Assembly: GCF_002443255.2 (NCBI RefSeq)
Contig: NW_019211455.1
Coordinates: forward strand, 59,830,764 to 59,894,763
DNA length: 64,000 nucleotides
Direction: 5' to 3'
Source of the DNA: Varroa destructor
Lineage: Eukaryota; Arthropoda; Arachnida; Mesostigmata; Varroidae
Shown one piece after another: positions 51,838 to 64,000 of the stretch. A program made the translations under genes and the position numbers. Positions within the stretch are counted from its first letter, which is position 1, and every line of letters starts with the position of its first letter. The notes below the pieces were generated by a model, which saw only the letters and a list, made by a program, of their open reading frames with translations, was not told the origin of the DNA and did not search any database.

Positions 51838-54800
51838 GTACATGAATGAAAACACAATTCTAGGTTCCGGTGTTTCTCTATGGCTATGCTGCACGCCAAG
51901 AACACCGGCGCATGGTGGCGCAAATACGTGCAGGGGAGTATGAGGTAAGTAAGTTACATCTAGAGGTAACAAAGTTTCCGACTACTCACCCATAATCTAA
52001 CGTAAGTAGAGGTAATTAGTACTGAAGTAGGCTGCGCTAGCCATGTTATCGACTGACTTCATAGGAGAACTTTATAGGATATTCACTGTAGATTCATAGA
52101 GACATAGATGTGTTTATTTTAACATATATATTCTTCCAACTAGAACATACATGAATTTTTAACAAGTTCGAAAAACTGCTACATCAATTGTATTTTAATG
52201 AGTGGTCGGTTTCCTACGGTAGTTCTATAATAGAATTTTATACTTGGCTTCAAATAAAAGTTGTTTTATAAGGCTGAGAGTACCTACTTCACCGCTTTAG
52301 TAGTAGTGTCTAAGGGAACTTCAAAGCAAGAATTTGTGCGACACTCCTAAATCACACTAAAATCGGATAAGGAAAATTAAAAAAAAACATCCGGAGGATT
52401 TAAATTGCACGACTTAGCTGGAACGCTACGACTTCAGTAATATTTCCGCTCCAAAGCATCACTAACAAAAGGTTTTGGCGCTATAAATTATAAGAGAATT
52501 ATATGCATAGATGTTATAGTCCAAATATAATAATGATTCTTCAAGCGCAGGTAGAATATCCTTACTCCATCTGTGGATTGTACGTGGAGATGTTATTAAG
52601 TTCGGTTATTCCGCTAAGAGTGACGATTTTAGCATTGTACAACCCTAAATAAAGGCTTTTTGAATTTTCATCAAGTTTTTCAGTTTTTGGGCAATTAAAT
52701 CCTATCATCTTTCTACGCGTGATTCCGTCCGGATAATTAAGAAAAACGAAAAAAAGTGCTTATTCTTTTCCTATAAGCGTATTAATAAAACATCAACATA
52801 TTATAGGGCCTCGCTGCAAAGCTGGAAAGGCCGGAGTGGCGACCTGATTTTGGTCCGGCAGAGTTTGTTCCACAGTGGGGAGCAACAATGGCAGGGGCGC
52901 GCAAATTTCTTATCGCGTATAATGTCAACCTAATCTCAACAAAAGAACAAGCACATAAATTAGCACTGAATATTCGGGAAGAGGGTCGCGGAATACAGCA
53001 GCCCGGACTATTTAAGCGTGTCCAGGCCGTAGGCTGGTGGCTTGCTGAAAGAAACCTCGCGCAAGTTTCCTGTAATGTTCTGGACAATGACGTCACCGCA
53101 TTTCACCAGGTTAGTTGAATGAGGTGCATTATAAACTTTATTTATAAATGTCAAGTTTGCACCACAAGCGGTTTAATGACTCAGTGGTATAACCTAATGC
53201 CTTTTGTAGTTTGTTTTATATCATATTTCATATCACACTGTTGTTCAGTATTGCTTCAAACTGCTAGTTCCTAGCACGAAGCCTAGTCTATATACACTCT
53301 AAACTGAACAAATTAATGTTTTTAGTTTTGTAGCTTTTAACCATTCAGTAACCGTTACAGCAGTACGAAGCAGAAGTTTTGTTCTAAAAATGAACAAACT
53401 GTGTCTAGTTTTGTAGCTTGTAACCATGCAGTAACCGTTACTGAAGCACGAAGCAAAAGTTTTGTTCCAAAACTCGAACCCGAGTTTCGCTCACAAGGAG
53501 ACGTTAGCATGGCTCATTGAGAAAGATTGTTAGCTAGATCTAAAGTCTCTTAGCCCATTTATGAAATCCAGTCGTAAAAGTGATTTAAAAAACATGTACG
53601 ATGGTTATAGGTTTTCGAGGAGCTGACTCGCCAGGCGGCAGACATGCGGCTTCCTGTCACGGGTTCAGAGATTGTAGGTTTGGTACCACTAAAAGCTATG
53701 CTAGACGCTGCCGACTTTTACATCGAGAAGGAGAAGCTATTCATCCTTGAAGAAGACCAGAAGCTACATCTTGTGATCAATCGTTTAGGTCTCAGTTCGA
53801 TCGCACCCTTCGACCCTCAGGAACGAATCATAGAGTATATGCTTAAGGTATGTAGAATCCAATCATGATCTTTCATAAAATGTTTATGTGTCATCGTTTC
53901 AGTTCGTAAATTCATGTTCTCAGGCTCAGATTAAAATAAAAACTTTAACAAAGGTTAAGTTAATACTCTAATTCGGCTTATTATAGATGGCAGGAAAGCG
54001 GGACTTTTCAAGTAGTAAATTTTGCGAGAGTGATGAATGTTTTCATCTTCTGAAACATGTTTGGTATGAACATTGTGCATATGGAAGTGCCATTTTTTTG
54101 TATTTAAAAGAAGACGGTTTTCGAAATAGTAAAAACAGTTTGATAGGTGATTTGGCGCGCTTTGTAATGTTGTATGGGCAACACTGTTACATGCTGACTC
54201 AGTGCCTCACGGTGGATAACAGTCAAAATTCAAAGATTTAATAAAATATTTTGAATTTGGTAGTTTTTGAATTTGATCTAAGAATTTGGAATGTGAAGAA
54301 TTTGATTGCCAGGATACAGGGCGAAATTTTAGTTAACATGATTTCGAGAGTAGATAGGTAGAGGGAGAACACAAATAGTTAATTGTACTTTAAACGATCG
54401 AAAGCCGCCTTCATTTTATTGGATTTATTCAGTTACAACGACAGAAATCGTCCGCACAGTATAGCTCCCTCCACCTAATCGAAGGAGCGGTCAACACATC
54501 AATGCCACAAGTTCTTCTTTTGGCAGGCAAAGCGCATATCACAGCGGCAAAGTTGACCAGCGCTAGCACCAATATCTTGCCAGTTTGCTAGCCCTTGTCA
54601 GTACATGTTTTAGAACATCATCAGCAATGCATCAGGTTGATTGTAATGCAAATCCTGCATGTAATAGATGCAAAGTAACATACTGTCATATGATTATAAT
54701 TTCATGTCGAACAAAACTAAATTCGCTTCAGGTGGATAAATACGCAACTCGACGAAGTGAAGCAGCACCAAATTTTATGTATGCAGATTAGCCTCCATAT

Positions 54801-57567
54801 AAGAAATGACCAAGTTTAATTTTGTAATTAATAAATTTAAAGTTTTGGCTGCTGTGTATCACATAGCGCTAACAGACATAAGATTCTAACCTAAATCATA
54901 CTCTTTCAATGGAAACCAATTATTTTCAATAATTTTCACAAGGATGCAACTTCTCGGATTTATATAACTTTATAGAACTTGCCGTTGTATATATAGTGTT
55001 GAAAATTCTATTAATTAACCTTCAAGAATATAGTATATCTCACTATGCATCTGCAAAACTAAGAGTCACTCTAACTAGCCATATAAGAAATAATTTACCA
55101 AATCGGAATGTTCGAGGCGACGATCTAGTAGGTTTGAAAGACTATATTTACCATATTTTTTATTCTTATGTGTCTGCTAGGAGGATACATCTAGGCTTCT
55201 GGTGCATCTACCGGTGCGGGACTTTGTGCGCCGGGTCGGAGCTCGGACAGTAGCGCCTGGCGGAGGATCCGTGGCTGCTCTTTGTGCGAGTATCGGCGCT
55301 GCTCTAGCAGCCATGGTCGGAAAGTTGTCGTTTGGACGCAAGGCGTGGGAACATCTCGATGAACCAATGCGTCGTCTCATTCCTGTTGTCCATCGAGCTT
55401 CTGAAGAGTTATTACCTCTCGTAGATGCAGATACCGACGCTTACATGGCAATCGTGGCAGCAAATAGGCTTGGGGCAGCGACCCCCGAGGAAGCGCAGGT
55501 ATACTTTTTTTAGATACCCGAAAATCCCAAAGCGGTGTGGGGTAGAAGAGGTACTAAAATTTTTCTTTGGCATTATTAATTAATATTGAACGCCAAGCAA
55601 AACATTCCCTCACCCTTTTATTTGATATTATTTTATGTCAAACAAATGGGTTCAATAGTCAACAAATAGTCCTCAACGTACTTTTAAATCTACGAAATTA
55701 AAAAAAAGTCTTCAGTTTCATGCTACAGATTGAGTTATTGTATTGTACATTTAGGTAAAAGAAGAATCTGTGCAGGCAGCAGTAAAACATGCAATTCATG
55801 TACCGCTTTCGGTATGTCGCTTGGTTGACCGACTGTGGCCTACCCTCAAGGAACTGGCATCTATCTGCAACATTGCTTCGAAGGCTGATTTACAGGTACT
55901 GCGCCAACGACAATTTTGTTTGTATGCTGTGGTAATATGTATCCTAGCGTATCAATAATCATAGCAACTTTTTTCGTACACCATTACTCTTAATAACTTA
56001 CGGATAACTCTTAATAAGAAAAGCATGTATAATGTATCTCTTAGTAGTCACCGCAAGAACGTTTATCCGATACTTTACAGTACTTATTTTCTAGTATTCC
56101 TAACTTTATCCCATGCTAGAATCCATAATACTCATAAAGCGACTATGAATAGTGCGATATATACACGTGTTAGAACCTCCGAGTAGTCAACTTTCCCTGT
56201 CGTTGCTGTAAACACACGCTATCCTCGTTATTGAGTCTACGTTATCCCTGTGCCTTGTAAAGCTTTTTCCGTTTTCATATTGGTTGACGGTCCGCTGCCA
56301 TGTATAATATGTTGCTTGTTGGTAGCTCGGCACCGGTTCAGACCCGATTCATGGTTCTCTGATGACTGAATTTGTATTCATTCATACTTGTCTAACTTTA
56401 GTCACCCCGCTGTAGCACTTCAGTACAATCTGGGTATCTCAGTTCGCTCCACACTTACAGCGTCTGGCAGTGAGTGCCTCGGTCAGCTTTTCGAGTGATG
56501 TCATTGCCTGCTTCGCGTAATTGGTTTGGTTTGACCCAAAAGGATATGTATCCGTACGATTTCTCTGCGCCAGTACTCTCCTCTAGATGTATAGGGGGTC
56601 TATTCAAGCGTAGCCTCTTTTTCGTGAAGATCACTGTTGTTCTTTAGGACGGCCGTTAGTGTAAGCTAAAATCTGTTCCTTCTTTTGAATTACAGTATCC
56701 ATAACTTGGCGTCCGGATGTTATGCGCGAACGAGGTCCCTTTACTGTTGACAATATTTCTGACGCCCTAGACCTCTTCAAACAAAATCCAGTACTGAATA
56801 ATTAATGTTATTATTTAAACGGCCCAGTAATTCTCAATCCTGCTGTAAACAGAGCGAATATTGAACAATTTGATCTTAATTGCTCGAAGAATTAAAAAAC
56901 TCATAACCTTTGTGTTGTGCAGTCAGGCTGTTTTCCCCATGTAACAATCTAATCGTTATTTAAGAGGTGTTTATTCTGTATCCGGAGTATGTCTCAAAAT
57001 TTATTATATATTGGCTATGATCTATTGACTCTATTTTATACTCTGGTAGTATCGAAAAACACTTCTCTCTTCTTGAATCCATTATCTCCTCACTTATTAC
57101 TTTTGAATTTATTTCATACTGTATATTGCATGCAAGCTAATAATGCTCAGCTGTATATTGTATTTTCCGTTTGTAAAACAGTACTTAAATTTCATTAATG
57201 AGTTTGAGTTCGAAACAGTTTTAGTTTTTTGGGTTTGTGGTATATGCGGTATGTTCTCTATTGATTGACAGACAAGACAGAGCGATAGGCTACAGTCAAC
57301 AACTCTACAATAACTCGGGATTCTGTTTGATCATCTGTAGGTTTTCTAATTGTATTGTTTACACAGGTAGGAGCCAAGGTCCTAGAAGCAGCTATGTGCG
57401 GTGCGTACTACAATGTGATAACCAACTGTGAAGACCTCGTCGATGAAACTACTCGTGAAAAGGTTAAAGCAGAGGCAGAGCGATTACGAGCAAATGCGCA
57501 GACCATGAGTCACACCGTACTCGCTGCACTTGAACAAAGAGCTACGAATGAGCTACGCCAGGTGTAG
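48242..57567 (+). CDS. FTCD: Formimidoyltransferase-cyclodeaminase (bifunctional folate/histidine enzyme)
   Basis: Transfers the formimino group of formiminoglutamate (histidine breakdown) to tetrahydrofolate, then deaminates it to methenyl-THF. Exons 48242-48431, 50299-50477, 51864-51944, 52807-53109, 53611-53847, 55181-55498, 55755-55895, 57367-57567; phases close, 549 residues (human 541). The transferase N-subdomain opens [27 protein letters not shown] contains the equivalent of the catalytic His (about residue 85). The C-subdomain includes [18 protein letters not shown] and [18 protein letters not shown] short linker (EDTSRLL) leads to the cyclodeaminase domain from about residue 340, with its Gly-rich folate loop (APGGGSVAA) and catalytic-Asp region (VDADTDAY, residues 411-418). 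Both halves look functional. Exon 6 must start after CTAG at 55180; the CTAG nearer the domain breaks phase. Intron 2 ends in a long (TA)n tract just before exon 3. Confidence 0.95.
50815..50856. repeat. Perfect 42-bp loopless palindrome
   Basis: Exact symmetry about CAT|ATG at 50835/50836, with arms containing GTAGCTATCTAGAAAA. It sits in FTCD intron 2 and is followed within about 20 bases by another inverted repeat. Confidence 0.9.
50877..50922. repeat. Inverted repeat enclosing a (TA)n core
   Basis: GTTTGGTCCTTT and, after a TA tract, AAAGGATCAAAC pair with one mismatch; the TA core is itself self-complementary, so the whole 46 bases can fold. Confidence 0.85.
51794..51831. repeat. (AT)n microsatellite
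   Basis: About 19 AT units ending some 30 bases before the exon 3 acceptor of FTCD, between the likely branch region and upstream intron. Confidence 0.9.
53305..53475. repeat. Two-copy diverged tandem repeat, unit about 84 bp
   Basis: TGAACAAA...TAGTTTTGTAGC...AACCAT.CAGTAACCGTTAC...ACGAAGCA.AAGTTTTGTTC occurs twice in a row, with small indels, in FTCD intron 4. Its first copy begins near 53305 and its second near 53391. Confidence 0.8.
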
Positions 57568-58706
57568 GATTCGAAAGACATCCCAACCATGGCGGATAGG
57601 CCAGTGACTAGCGCATCATCTGGATTAGGATGGCACTACACCAGCACTAGTAGGGGAACGGACTCGAATGCCAGTAGTCCTTGGATGTCGCCGACGAACA
57701 GACCAAGGAAAAACTGGACTTATGGGCCACATGCTGGCGGCTACACATAGAAGCAAGGGTAATAAAGGGTTGCCACGGTTTACACTCATTCTCCGAAGAG
57801 CATCATAATAACGTAACACTTAAGCTATTGGCTTCACTACCTCGTCTGCATACCAAATGACTAAATGTAATTGTGGTTAGTTAAATAACATTTGATTCCT
57901 ATTAAAAAGAGCTCCTAAATGTGAAAGACTTCCTGAAAGGAAGGAGCACATCTGCTCAAACGGTAGAATATTTCTGCAATTGAGGCCTTTAAACTTAACA
58001 GCATGATATGCGATCAGAATAGTCTGTTTCAAATAAATTTGAGCGCCATAGATGTTTGTGCTGCACCTTACCATTCCAGAGTTTAGTAGCCAAATCGAAT
58101 ATAAACCTCATAAGTAACAAACAAGGTGTACAAAAACGAGCGCTAGAGTCCTGTGACAGCAATAATACAAAAGAGGATAGGTAAATGATCATGCGATATT
58201 ATAAAGATTCAACATTGACCCTCCTATAATTTTTGCGGCTTTTTACTGTAAGATGCTGGACAGTTTGGTCTTCCGTTACGTTGATAAAAAGCATGTGCCA
58301 TGATTATATACCTACAGCAACAAGAATATGCAAGAGAAGTTTTATTACGTGGGTCTACCATAGCATATTAAAATAAGCAAGTCCCCTATAAGTATTTTGA
58401 GACCTGCTGTGTCATTCAGTATTGCATAATGTAATAAATGGATTACAGAGAAGACCTGATCAAGATTTATTGTGATACCTATTGACCTGATTATTTCAAC
58501 TTTTGCGCGTGCTTTGTTACATATGACAGGGTTTCTTTTTAAATTACTTTGTCAAAATTACCACTGTAATGTGCGTGCATCTATTGCACAACATCATGTC
58601 GTATAAAGGTACGTCATGATTCATTAAATAACATTTATTATATAGGAATAAAGGGTGGTTACATCAAAACACGTAGCACTTCATAAAAAAGCCTGTTACA
58701 ATTCCA
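57568..58706. other. Interval between convergent FTCD and NIFK-like genes
   Basis: FTCD 3' UTR sequence occupies the first part, and the remainder shows only short AT-rich frames. The NIFK-like gene points toward it from the right. Confidence 0.5.
57761..57766 (+). terminator. AATAAA polyadenylation signal for FTCD
   Basis: Canonical hexamer about 190 bases after the FTCD stop codon. Confidence 0.6.
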
Positions 58707-58712
58707 TTTATT
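58707..58712 (-). terminator. AATAAA polyadenylation signal, minus strand
   Basis: About 200 bases downstream of the minus-strand stop at 58912-58910, consistent with the end of the NIFK-like transcript. Confidence 0.4.
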
Positions 58713-58909
58713 TTATATTTTTCCAATGATGCAAAAGAAACTAGTATAATAGAATAAATGACATTTACAATTGCAAGCAAACTTAAAACTTCGCCATTCG
58801 CACCGTATTATATTATTCCTTAAAATTATTATTCATCTAGTAAAGTGCTACTTGAGTAGTCCATTGCACATTTTATAACTTAAACAAATAAGACGCTGAA
58901 ACATTATTA

Positions 58910-61900
58910 TTACCACATGGGAGTCTTGCCCTTACTAACCCAAGATCTGCCTAGGCGGATGTATTCGAGTTCGTCATCATTAATGATAATACGAACACGT
59001 CTAAGCATAAATATATATTATATATGAGGAAAAAACCGTACCGCTCAATGTATTTTACTTTAGGACCCGCTTCCGCAGAAAGTAAAATACGTACTGATAT
59101 TGCTAACAATGAAGGTACAAACATTTACATTAGTATTAGCATAAGAAAACAAGCCTTGGAAGCTCTAATCTTACCTTAAAACCACAAAATAGATCAGATT
59201 ATTGGTATAATAACTTGTTCCCGGAATTGTACTGTTCGATAAAATGGTCTAGCTTTTAATTTCCTTAATTGAATGGGTGAAATCTTTGTAATCTTTGTGT
59301 AAGAAGACGCATTATTAAAATTTGGAACATTTAACGCCAAAACGATATCATCCAGTTACGTATGCGGCTAGCTACTGCGATTATTATGGTTATACTAGTT
59401 AGTGTTATGCCAGTTTTCACTTCTTGTCGAGGCTTTTTAAAATGTCCTCGCACATTTCAATTTTATATAAAGCTAGCTGTTTCAATATTTATTATGCTCA
59501 AATAATAACGTGGATAGAAGCATTTCTACGAGCCACGCATTAGGTCTAACTATAATCTATGACGTTTTTACGCAAAGGTATATTTTGGCATGAAGACCGT
59601 AAATAACATACAAACGAACGCATTAAATTGCCCTTGCTATTGTACGGTTGTGCACATAACGTATACCTATGGTATCTTACGAAGAAACTGGGTAAAGCGA
59701 GAAATGACGGTTCTCTCAGTTGCCTGGGCAAACCACTGCATATTGCATGTGAATACTATTAATTAAAAAATGTGGTAGACACAATAATAAGTACCCATTA
59801 GCTGCCGTATTGAAAAGACTTGCTCTGACATTTTAGTACGTTCTGTATCTCTTTCGTATTTATTGGTTACCTACCGCTTTTTCCGTGATAGGTGTGTCAT
59901 CATGAGAAAAGTGAGGACACTTTGCTGATCATATATATAGTTTGCTGCGTAGTTTGCTTACTAAATCTTATAGAGTTGATATTCAGTTTTGGCCTCACTT
60001 AAAATATTGACTACAAATATTACACATATTGCAATATTGACCGCGCACAATATTAAGCATGCCCGTTCTGTTTTTGTAAAGAAAAGGTTGCTGTCACGCA
60101 AACTATCCACTCTGCCCATGCAGGAGGTATTTCGTTGTAGATATCAACTATTGAAATTGTATTCATATGAGATTTTGGGACTTGTTTTTTAATACGATGA
60201 GGAAAGTCCAGCGGAAAGGAACGCGCTATATGCGACGTCTGATTCCTTCTAACCAACTTCATGGATTTTCACGTCTTAAAATTTTTTTTCTTGGTGAGAA
60301 ACCTTTAACCCCATTCTTATACAGGAGAGTTATTAGAAATTCTCTTTATGAATGCTTTTGATTAAAATTTGATGGAAAATACTTTGACAAAATAAAGGCA
60401 ACGACAATTTTGTTTGATCTCTTGCTTGTACGACGTGCGCGTAAGTAACTATCCATACTCAAGGGTTACCTACGACCATACATGTATACGATTCAAAGGG
60501 ATACGTTTTTGCCAAATTTGCGCCAAACTAACCGCTGGGTAACCTTATTTAACATTTATTAATTTTAATTTAAAATAAAAATCTCGACAAACAGATCATA
60601 GGAACGTTTATTGAGACCGCTTTAACCTTATTTAACATTTATTAATTTTAATTTGAAACAAAAATCTCGATAAACAGATTATAGGGACGTTTATTGAGAC
60701 GGCTTAACTCGTTTAGGTGTTGCACTCATGCGCTTTATATATTCTGGAACAGACTTGATAGCGTGACTAACATTCGTGCCGAAAGGTGTTATGTCATACG
60801 TAATCCCCAGATCCTAGAAAGCAATTTGCGGTTAGAATTCTCCAGATTGCAAGCATTGGGAACGATCAAATACATATGAAGAATATTTCTTCCCAACCAC
60901 TACGAGCTTTTCTCTTCACAGAGGGGTCAAAAGGTCAGCGAATCCTCAATTCGTTATCTATTGTATTTATTAACCAGTATTCCAAAAACATAAATGAACT
61001 CTGCGGTTATTTTAAGAGATTTTCAATTGTACCCAATTTCAACTAGTTATTTACTCTTAGCGTTCTACTAAATAAAGTATTGATAAACACTTGTTTGATA
61101 AACTTCTTCAAACTTCTGGCCATGCTAAATATAGGGCTGATTCGGTTGTGCATTTTAAATTTACGGCTTTTTCAAAATAGTCACTCTAAGATGAATGTAC
61201 GGCGTGTCTCAGTCATGAAAGATCGGAAAGAAATATTAGTGACAAAAGTTATAGGTGTTGAGACATCAACGCAACTTGATAGATTTAAGAAAGAACAATG
61301 CAAATTTTACTTAAAAAAGGCATAGCAAATACTTCCTATCGAATATTTCGTTGACTTTGCAAATTTTTATTGGCAAACATATTTGTTTTAAAGGATTACG
61401 GATTGTAAGGGGCAGTATGTTTTTTCTGCAAATCTGATAATAAATCAAACTTTTCGATTCGTATTTACTGTTCGGTGAGAATTGAGCCCGCATGACACTC
61501 ACTTTCAGCGATTCTATCTGTTGTTGGAGCCGAGCTAAACGAAGTTCTTTGTTCCGGTCTACTCGTGTCTCGGTTCTTTCCATATTGATAAATGTTCGGG
61601 TGATCTCACGATTTAAGGGAAACGGAAATCGTAGAGAAAACATATCAGGGTGCACCTAGAACGATTACATAAGTTACATACCTTTATCTCTCACAGACGC
61701 AAATATATATGTTTATATAGTGAAAATAGAAAATAGCTTTTGCACAGGGATCAATCAGTAATTGTTGGTCAGACCTATAGCCAACATCCTAGTAATGTAG
61801 ATATATGCTTTGAGCTCTACGCTTGGAGCCACCGCCAACATACATTTGCAACCGTGAAGTAACAGTAAAGAGCGTAACGTGTATTTTTGATGCCCGTTTT

Positions 61901-62870
61901 CAAAACTTGTTGAATTCTGTATAGAACTAAAGGTACGAAGAACTGTGTTTCTCATGTTTCCCGCAGTCCAATATAAAATTGTTTATCGTTAAAATATGCT
62001 CGACCGGTTATCCTCATATAACATGCAACATTGTTTTGCAAGACTCACCTTATCTTTAGGAACTACACTACATTTCAGCAAACGTTCAAACATCAGGTAA
62101 CCATTCATTGTTTCGGCAGCAATTTTAGCGACGCAATCATGAAGGAACTCTACAAAGGCATAACCACGTGAGCCACCTAGAAAGTATTAGATTGGATAAT
62201 AAACATGTTTGTCCAGTTTATAAAACGTGCTATATTCATTTAAATATCTAAACTGCAAGGCGTTCTTGGATGACTTCTGTAAACTAGATCGTTCCAAAGA
62301 AACACCTTTCGCATTTCTTAATCCTACATATACATATCTAGATGCTACTGTGTGCTCTAAACTAATGAAGGGTTATAACGAGGCATACCAAACTCTTGTT
62401 AAGATAATGAAGGACTAAGTTAAAACAAATTTTGTTCACAACATACATTTTTCTGGGCATTGTCTATTCCTTTTCATTTTGAAATACACTAGACCATCTG
62501 GAACTCTACGTTACTTACAAAAAAAAAACATTTACGAAGTCGCGAAAATTCGATTATTCCCTTGAATACGCTGTAACTGCTAACATGTCCTTCCACTGTA
62601 CCTATATTAGTTAGATAAAGCTATAGAGCACAATGCAGTATTAAGGGTTGCGATCTTCTTACCAGTTTTTCTACTACGGGACACCCGAACGCGGGTCACT
62701 TCTCCGAATTGTGAAAAATATTTTCTCAACTCATCTTCATAGAAACCATGTGGAATGTGCCCTACGTAGATTACACCACGGCTCTTGGATATCTCTTTTT
62801 CTTTTGCAATTCGAGCGGCCTGCTTTGACATAGCGTTATCCAGCTTTATACGCTTTTCGACGACTTCACT
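58910..62870 (-). CDS. NIFK: NIFK-like nucleolar RRM protein, model incomplete
   Basis: Exons with good support: 62870-62663 (ATG at 62831; an acceptor at 62871 means the frame may continue from an earlier exon), 62176-62049 and 61655-61503. Together they give one RRM: RNP2 VIYVGHI, RNP1 GYAFVEF split by an intron ([13 protein letters not shown]), then [13 protein letters not shown], followed by a basic helix ([18 protein letters not shown]). The order and the spliced RTG/KTG turn match NIFK (MKI67 FHA-interacting, Nop15-type), a pre-rRNA processing factor of the nucleolus. A likely terminal exon, 59000-58910, encodes an acidic-then-basic tail ([19 protein letters not shown]...) and a stop, but its phase requires one more exon between 59000 and 61500 that I could not identify. 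Belonging of this last exon to the same gene is inferred. Confidence 0.65.
59050..59090. repeat. 12-bp inverted repeat with 17-base loop
   Basis: GTATTTTACTTT (59050-59061) and its exact complement (59079-59090) just upstream of the terminal minus-strand exon; the GC-rich loop stands out from AT-rich flanks. Confidence 0.75.
60541..60705. repeat. Two-copy tandem duplication, 83-bp unit
   Basis: Copies 60541-60623 and 60624-60705 are nearly identical (AACCTTATTTAACATTTATT ... TTTATTGAGAC), with about seven substitutions. It lies in the NIFK-like gene's large intron. Confidence 0.9.
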
Positions 62871-62871
62871 C

Positions 62872-64000
62872 TATGCAAGGTATATGCAAGACACATAATA
62901 ACAGCATAATAACTTCATTAGTAGAAGAACAACTGGACAGAATGCAGTTTGAACCATTCGCACTTACGCCAGCTGTTTTCAGTAGATCCCTTTAATATCA
63001 TTATTAGCCTATTCCATCTGTACCTCTTTATCTTTTTTGATTAGATTGCATAAAAGACAGGCCGAATCTAAGTTTTGTATCAATACCATATTGCTGATGA
63101 ATGTAACTCAATACACAACTGCTTTATGATTTCATTTTTACCGATCTATTCAATGTTTGTATTTATGTTATAGTATCTCTTTTTATCTATCCCGTTGTAA
63201 AAAAATTGCATTGCATTGCATCTACGTATTCCCTCCTGATAATTTCCCTGTTATCCTACTGATATATTCTTCACTCAATTTTACAATGAATTATTATGAA
63301 ACCCAAACTAATATCCTTTTAAGTCTTCATATATGTATCATTACTTTTTCATGCAGCAGCTCCTACCAAATTTTAGTGATCATTATTCCAAATAGGCTAC
63401 AAGATCAATGTGTAAAAAAACGATGCCTTGCGTCAACTCAAGACAGTGTCAATGCAAAGTTAGAAATGCAATTTCTAGCTAATCATAGTTAATCTAATGG
63501 AGCACGCTTACGTTAAAACTAAAAATTCCCTGACTGAGTACCTTCAAAATGGACAAGTGAATTCTAAAACAGAAAAGGCAATGTCTGATGAATGAGTAAA
63601 AACGAAACACTTTGATGGTGAGAATTCGTAAAAGTATTTGAATATCCAACAGTATATTTCATGCCTAAGAAAAATTATATTCTTGCTTCACGTGATTCAC
63701 CGGCTTAAACCATAAGTGTAACTTAACATTTACGATTTCCTTTTAGGTGTATGAAATATTTATAAATAATGGATTATTGACTGTGAATTGAAAAAATCGT
63801 TACCCACGGAAATATTTCGTTTCAACCTCACCTCTTTATAAAAAATTTTATTTTGTGCCATTAGAAGCCATATCAATAGACAAGCTGTTGCTTTTAATTA
63901 AAAAAGTTACAAAGTTGAATAGAACCATATTTGGCAATGGTTTTTGGGATAGTGAGATACATATGTTGTTTGCTCCAGAAAAGTATTTTCCATAACACTA
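62872..64000. other. Right edge, no resolved gene
   Basis: A short minus-strand ATG frame at about 62996-62963, ending at a GTAAGT donor, could be the first NIFK exon, but its phase does not fit the next exon. The rest is AT-rich with a hydrophobic chance frame (63157-63492). Confidence 0.3.

Noticed and set aside
53987..54241. 84-codon plus-strand frame preceded by TTATAG inside FTCD intron 5
   Set aside because: The flanking FTCD exons join in phase without it, it ends in a stop and no homologous segment exists in the enzyme.
63157..63492. 111-codon hydrophobic frame at the right edge
   Set aside because: The Ile/Leu/Ser-rich content follows from AT- and pyrimidine-rich DNA; it has no ATG context, splice or domain signal.

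Overview
The window is nuclear DNA of an animal: AT-rich, with spliced genes whose exons are short and bounded by GT/AG, and with microsatellites and decayed mariner and LINE copies. No operons, ribosome sites, prophage or CRISPR are visible. The introns are compact, and the gene set (katanin p60, an SNX19-type sorting nexin, HSCB, formiminotransferase-cyclodeaminase and a NIFK-like RRM protein) suggests an invertebrate. A mite or other chelicerate is my guess, but nothing in the window proves the taxon.

Layout. 1-11.5 kb: minus-strand katanin p60 ATPase, eight exons, with its 3' end cut by the left edge of the window. 11.5-26.3 kb: a long gene-poor stretch holding microsatellites, a possible decayed multi-pass membrane receptor on the minus strand, and a GC-richer zone with a perfect CRE palindrome shortly upstream of the next gene. 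26.3-33.9 kb: plus-strand SNX19-like gene, nine exons, complete, with a dead mariner copy in intron 7. 33.9-43.4 kb: intergenic, with a 30-bp-arm hairpin, a near-perfect 736-bp palindrome (37371-38106) and a heavily decayed non-LTR retrotransposon (about 39.1-41.7 kb). 43.4-46.2 kb: minus-strand HSCB co-chaperone, five exons, complete. 46.8-48.0 kb: an unidentified spliced plus-strand gene, divergent from HSCB. 48.2-57.6 kb: plus-strand FTCD, eight exons, complete, with a polyA signal. 58.9-62.9 kb: minus-strand NIFK-like RRM gene, partly resolved.

For katanin, SNX19, HSCB and FTCD I built each model by hand from splice sites. The reading phase closes across every junction, giving continuous proteins of at least 434 (partial), 811, 207 and 549 residues. 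The genes are ordinary housekeeping functions (microtubule severing, endosomal lipid and membrane traffic, Fe-S cluster assembly, histidine/folate metabolism, ribosome biogenesis) and do not form a pathway together. I saw no new biological system. The most unusual signal is a set of perfect or near-perfect inverted repeats with tiny spacers, led by the 736-bp palindrome.
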